A DNA stretch of 64,000 nucleotides from Blautia sp. (GTDB lineage Bacteria; Bacillota; Clostridia; Lachnospirales; Lachnospiraceae): NCBI GenBank assembly GCA_022777285.1, contig JALFGN010000027.1, positions 1-64,000 of the forward strand, given 5' to 3'. A program made the position numbers and the translations under genes. The notes beneath the pieces were generated by a model. The model saw only the letters and a list, made by a program, of their open reading frames with translations. It was not told the origin of the DNA and searched no databases. Positions 60,797 to 64,000 of the stretch are shown here, piece by piece. Numbering within the stretch: the first letter of the stretch is position 1; every line of letters begins with the position of its first letter.

Positions 60797-61597
60797 TTAA
60801 AGAGGAAGAAATTTGGGCTTTCTGTTTTTGAAAATCGTATAGTATTGAAAACCGCATTCTTTCAAAAGCATGGCAGCCCGGTTAAAATCGTAGGCCAGAT
60901 GCTGCGGTGCATGGGCATCGGAACCAAGGGTGACGATCTCACCGCCCATTTCATGATAACGGGTCAGAATCTGTTCCGTTGGATTGGGATGTCCCAGTCC
61001 ATATTTAAATCCGCCTGTATTACATTCTAGGCCGATATTTTTCTGAATCAGAACGCGGAGAATCTCGTCAATGATATCTCTGTATTTTTCATACGTGTAA
61101 TACGTATTTCTGTTGGGACCGTAGCGTACCACATAATCAAGATGTCCACATACATCAAAACAGGAATATTTTCGGAGATTTTCCAGAACACAGGTAAAAT
61201 AACGGCGATAGGATGCTTCTTCACTGCGATTTTCGAAAAATACCCGTTCATAAGGATCGCAGCCGTCTACGACATGGATGGAACCGATTACAAAGTCAAA
61301 GGGATACTGACTGGAAAATTCCGGAAGTTTTCCTGTAAGATGCGGCTGAAGCCCCAGTTCAATTCCAAAATATAAAGAAATCTGATTCTCATATTTCTGA
61401 CGAAGAGCATCAAAGGTGTTTTGATAGGCCGGCATATCTACCAGAAAATCCAAATCTCCCGGAGGAAAATCAAAGTCCATATGTTCCGTAAAACACATGG
61501 CAGGAAGTCCCTGACGGATGCCTTCCAGGATCATCTGCTCCATGGGAGTATCGCTGTCACTGGAGAAGGAAGAGTGGAGATGAAAGTCTGCATACAT
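60797..61597 (-). CDS. hisK: Histidinol-phosphatase (PHP family)
   Basis: A 266-residue PHP-domain metal-dependent phosphatase of the HisK/HisJ type, the L-histidinol phosphate phosphatase of Gram-positive bacteria. Metal-binding motifs: DFHLHSSFSSDSDTPMEQM at the start, CFTEHMD, GSIHVVDG, CGHLDYVVRYG and LGSDAHAP near 235. The length is as expected. AAGGAGGAACTTACT precedes the ATG. No other his gene is near. PHP enzymes can have other phosphoester substrates, so the assignment rests on family similarity. Confidence 0.9.
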   Translation of the reverse strand: MYADFHLHSSFSSDSDTPMEQMILEGIRQGLPAMCFTEHMDFDFPPGDLDFLVDMPAYQNTFDALRQKYENQISLYFGIELGLQPHLTGKLPEFSSQYPFDFVIGSIHVVDGCDPYERVFFENRSEEASYRRYFTCVLENLRKYSCFDVCGHLDYVVRYGPNRNTYYTYEKYRDIIDEILRVLIQKNIGLECNTGGFKYGLGHPNPTEQILTRYHEMGGEIVTLGSDAHAPQHLAYDFNRAAMLLKECGFQYYTIFKNRKPKFLPL

Positions 61598-61633
61598 AGT
61601 AAGTTCCTCCTTTTATCTTGAGCTTTTTGTAAC

Positions 61634-61662
61634 ATTATATAAGAAAAAAGGCGAAATGTACA
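61634..61662 (-). promoter_or_regulatory. Sigma-A promoter of the PHP gene
   Basis: On the minus strand TGTACA (61657-61662) and TATAAT (61634-61639) are 17 bases apart. Confidence 0.65.
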
Positions 61663-61710
61663 GCGAAGATACAAAAAGATGTAAAATTGCAATAAATATT
61701 TAATTTATGC

Positions 61711-61739
61711 TTGAATTTTTGTGCAGAATTAGGTACAAT
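61711..61739 (+). promoter_or_regulatory. Sigma-A promoter of gapA
   Basis: TTGAAT (61711-61716) and TACAAT (61734-61739) with a 17-base spacer, leaving a leader of about 70 bases. Confidence 0.75.
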
Positions 61740-61815
61740 ATCAAATAGGTTGATGTTTCTTTAACAATCTTAGAAACTTCACGTTAATCAAACACTTTTA
61801 GGAGGAATGAATATC

Positions 61816-62835
61816 ATGGCAGTAAAAGTAGCAATCAATGGTTTTGGACGTATCGGACGTCTTGCATTCAGACAGATGTTTGGAGCAGAAGGATTTGAAG
61901 TTGTAGCAATCAACGATTTAACATCCCCGGCAATGTTAGCTCACTTACTGAAATATGACTCTACACAGGGAAGATATGAAAAAGCAGATACAGTAACAGC
62001 TGGTGAAGATTCCATCACAGTTGACGGAAAAGAAATCAAAATCTACGCAAAAGCTAACGCAGCTGAACTTCCTTGGGGAGAAATCGGTGTAGACGTAGTT
62101 CTGGAATGTACAGGTTTCTATACATCCAAAGCAAAAGCAGAAGCTCATTTACAGGCTGGTGCTAAGAAAGTTGTTATTTCTGCTCCTGCAGGAAATGACC
62201 TTCCTACAATCGTTTACAATGTAAACCATGAAACTCTGACAAAAGATGATAACATCATCTCTGCAGCTTCTTGTACAACAAACTGCCTGGCTCCAATGGA
62301 AAAAGCATTAAATGACCTGGCTCCGATCAAAACAGGTATCATGTGCACAATCCACGCTTACACAGGCGATCAGATGACTCTGGACGGACCACAGAGAAAA
62401 GGTGATTTAAGAAGAAGCCGTGCAGCAGCAGTGAATATCGTACCAAACAGCACAGGTGCTGCAAAAGCAATCGGTCTGGTTATTCCAGAACTGAACGGAA
62501 AATTAATCGGTGCTGCTCAGCGTGTTCCAACCCCAACAGGTTCTACAACTATCTTAACAGCAGTTGTTGAAGGAACAGTAACAGTTGATCAGATCAACGA
62601 AGCTATGAAAAATGCAGCTACAGAATCTTTCGGATACAACACAGACGAAATCGTTTCCAGCGATATCGTAGGTATGAAATTCGGTTCTCTGTTCGATGCA
62701 ACACAGACAATGGTTCTGCCACTGGACAACGGAACAACTCAGGTTCAGGTTGTATCATGGTATGACAACGAAAATTCTTACACAAGCCAGATGGTAAGAA
62801 CAATTAAATACTTCGGAAAATTATTAGCAGAATAA
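61816..62835 (+). CDS. gapA: Glyceraldehyde-3-phosphate dehydrogenase
   Basis: A 339-residue glycolytic enzyme making 1,3-bisphosphoglycerate with NAD. N-terminal Rossmann [20 protein letters not shown]; catalytic Cys in [13 protein letters not shown] near residue 154; His near 181 in IHAYTGDQ; C-terminal [18 protein letters not shown] 61816 is preferred because AGGAGG lies ten bases upstream; an ATG at 61807 touches that site. Codon use is strongly biased toward a small set, as expected for a very highly expressed gene. Followed by a terminator and pgk. Confidence 0.98.
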   Translation: MAVKVAINGFGRIGRLAFRQMFGAEGFEVVAINDLTSPAMLAHLLKYDSTQGRYEKADTVTAGEDSITVDGKEIKIYAKANAAELPWGEIGVDVVLECTGFYTSKAKAEAHLQAGAKKVVISAPAGNDLPTIVYNVNHETLTKDDNIISAASCTTNCLAPMEKALNDLAPIKTGIMCTIHAYTGDQMTLDGPQRKGDLRRSRAAAVNIVPNSTGAAKAIGLVIPELNGKLIGAAQRVPTPTGSTTILTAVVEGTVTVDQINEAMKNAATESFGYNTDEIVSSDIVGMKFGSLFDATQTMVLPLDNGTTQVQVVSWYDNENSYTSQMVRTIKYFGKLLAE

Positions 62836-62860
62836 TTTATAAGAAGAATAAGGCTCATCA

Positions 62861-62893
62861 GGGGTCCGGTCTATTATGGACCGGACCCCTTTT
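62861..62893 (+). terminator. Strong terminator between gapA and pgk
   Basis: GGGGTCCGGTC (62861-62871) pairs with GACCGGACCCC (62879-62889) around TATTATG, followed by four T. No clear promoter lies between it and pgk (38 bases), so it probably causes partial termination. Confidence 0.85.
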
Positions 62894-62931
62894 GTCTTTT
62901 TCGAAGAAAAAATAAAAGGAGGCATCATCCA

Positions 62932-64000
62932 ATGCTGAATAAAAAATCTGTTGATGATATCAACGTAAAAGGAAAAAAAGTGCTGGTACGCTGTGACTTT
63001 AACGTACCTCTGCAGGATGGAAAGATTACAGACGAAAACCGTCTGGTAGCTGCTCTGCCAACAATCAAAAAACTGATTGCAGACGGCGGAAAAATTATTC
63101 TTTGCTCACATCTTGGTAAACCAAAAGGAGAACCAAAACCGGAATTATCTCTGGCACCCGTTGCAAAACGTCTGACAGAATTACTGGGACAGGAAGTAAA
63201 ATTTGCTGCTGATCCGGAAGTTGTAGGACCAAATGCAAAAGCTGCTGTTGAAGCGATGAATGACGGAGATGTGATCTTACTGGAAAACACACGTTATCGT
63301 GCAGAAGAAACAAAGAACGGGGAAGCATTCAGCAAAGATCTCGCTTCTTTGTGTGATGTTTTTGTAAATGATGCATTCGGAACCGCTCACAGAGCACACT
63401 GCTCGAATGTTGGTGTAACACAGTTTGTTGACACAGCTGTAGTTGGTTACTTAATGCAGAAGGAAATTGATTTCCTTGGAAACGCTGTAAATAATCCGGA
63501 AAGACCATTTGTTGCAATTCTGGGTGGTGCAAAAGTTTCCAGCAAAATTTCCGTTATCAACAATCTCCTTGATAAAGTAGATACACTCATCATCGGCGGT
63601 GGTATGTCTTATACATTCTCAAAAGCAATGGGCGGACAGATCGGCAATTCTCTGTGTGAAGATGATTATCTGCAGTATGCACTGGATATGATGAAAAAAG
63701 CAGAAGAAAAAGGTGTAAAACTTCTTCTTCCTGTTGATAACCGTATCGGTGATGCATTCTCCAATGACTGTAATATTCAGGTAGTAAGAAAAGGCGAGAT
63801 TCCGGATGGATGGGAAGGTATGGATATCGGACCGGAAACAGAAAAAATCTTTGCTGACGCTGTAAAAGATGCAAAAACAGTTGTATGGAACGGACCAATG
63901 GGATGCTTTGAAATGCCAAATTTTGCACATGGTACAGAAGAAGTTGCAAAAGCACTGGCTGAAACAGATGCAACTACAATTATCGGCGGCGGTGACTCTG
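62932..64000 (+). CDS. pgk: Phosphoglycerate kinase (5' part, cut by window end)
   Basis: The first 356 codons of phosphoglycerate kinase; the gene runs off the window. N-terminal [53 protein letters not shown]-domain [28 protein letters not shown] near residue 320; the GGGDS glycine loop is the last part seen. It transfers phosphate from 1,3-bisphosphoglycerate to ADP. AAAGGAGGCATCATCC precedes the ATG. Highly biased codon use like gapA, which it follows in the usual glycolytic operon order. Confidence 0.97.
   Translation, partial: MLNKKSVDDINVKGKKVLVRCDFNVPLQDGKITDENRLVAALPTIKKLIADGGKIILCSHLGKPKGEPKPELSLAPVAKRLTELLGQEVKFAADPEVVGPNAKAAVEAMNDGDVILLENTRYRAEETKNGEAFSKDLASLCDVFVNDAFGTAHRAHCSNVGVTQFVDTAVVGYLMQKEIDFLGNAVNNPERPFVAILGGAKVSSKISVINNLLDKVDTLIIGGGMSYTFSKAMGGQIGNSLCEDDYLQYALDMMKKAEEKGVKLLLPVDNRIGDAFSNDCNIQVVRKGEIPDGWEGMDIGPETEKIFADAVKDAKTVVWNGPMGCFEMPNFAHGTEEVAKALAETDATTIIGGGDS

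Overview
This 64 kb window looks like chromosomal backbone from a strictly anaerobic, endospore-forming Clostridia of the Lachnospiraceae type (Blautia/Dorea/Mediterraneibacter-like). This is inferred from gene content and order: a complete spoIIIA operon, cotJABC, spoIVB-spo0A, spoIIM and spoVB, the nusB-xseAB-ispA-dxs-tlyA-nadK-argR-recN operon, AT-leaning purine-rich coding strands, and strong AGGAGG ribosome sites. No rRNA, tRNA, transposase, integrase cassette or prophage was seen. The only obvious defence remnant is the degenerate trailer end of a type I-C-like CRISPR array at the left edge, without cas genes in the window.

Layout. 1-235: CRISPR tail. 299-2916: GNAT acetyltransferase, then an ECF sigma factor with a membrane anti-sigma partner. 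3.1-5.7 kb: MATE exporter, converging on an SseB / 2x[4Fe-4S] ferredoxin / NapH-like membrane protein operon through a terminator that supplies both stop codons. 5.8-7.5 kb: cotJABC spore-coat operon followed by a Cu/Zn superoxide dismutase. 7.6-13.4 kb: phenylacetate-CoA ligase plus an ACT protein, an unrecognised gene, a membrane GDPD phosphodiesterase and a SEDS glycosyltransferase. 13.4-21.9 kb: type II fatty-acid operon acpP-fabD-fabG-fabF-accB-fabZ-accC-accDA-enoyl-reductase candidate, with two FabT-like palindromes. 22.3-26.4 kb: gltX, a UvrD-type helicase and a Sfp-type PPTase. 26.5-31.3 kb: spoIIIAA-AH. 31.4-33.5 kb: prfC and an Asp23 protein. 33.6-42.0 kb: nusB to recN. 42.1-45.8 kb: spoIVB, spo0A, glgA. 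45.9-49.4 kb: pyrophosphate-energised ion pump, SagB-like oxidoreductase and two CotF-like small proteins. 49.4-54.9 kb: recA-recX, rny, spoIIM, xerD. 54.9-60.7 kb: DAHP synthase, spoVB, and iscR-iscS-iscU-mnmA. 60.8-64.0 kb: PHP histidinol phosphatase, gapA and the 5' part of pgk.

How the genes work together. The fab operon makes malonyl-CoA and acyl-ACP; the nearby PPTase could supply holo-ACP. SpoIIIA, SpoIIM, SpoIVB, Spo0A, CotJ and the SpoVB-type flippase cover sporulation from commitment through engulfment, sigma-K signalling and coat or cortex assembly. IscS/IscU/MnmA form an Fe-S and tRNA-thiolation sulfur relay under a likely IscR-type repressor. RecA/RecX/RecN/helicase give DNA repair, with a perfect Gram-positive LexA box at recA. 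I found no convincing undescribed multi-gene system. The best leads are regulatory or architectural: the FabT-like boxes in an operon without fabT, the cysteine-cluster enoyl-reductase candidate, the recA upstream element, the SOD next to cotJ, the orphan SseB/ferredoxin/NapH cassette, and a 16-bp-stem inverted repeat downstream of spoVB.
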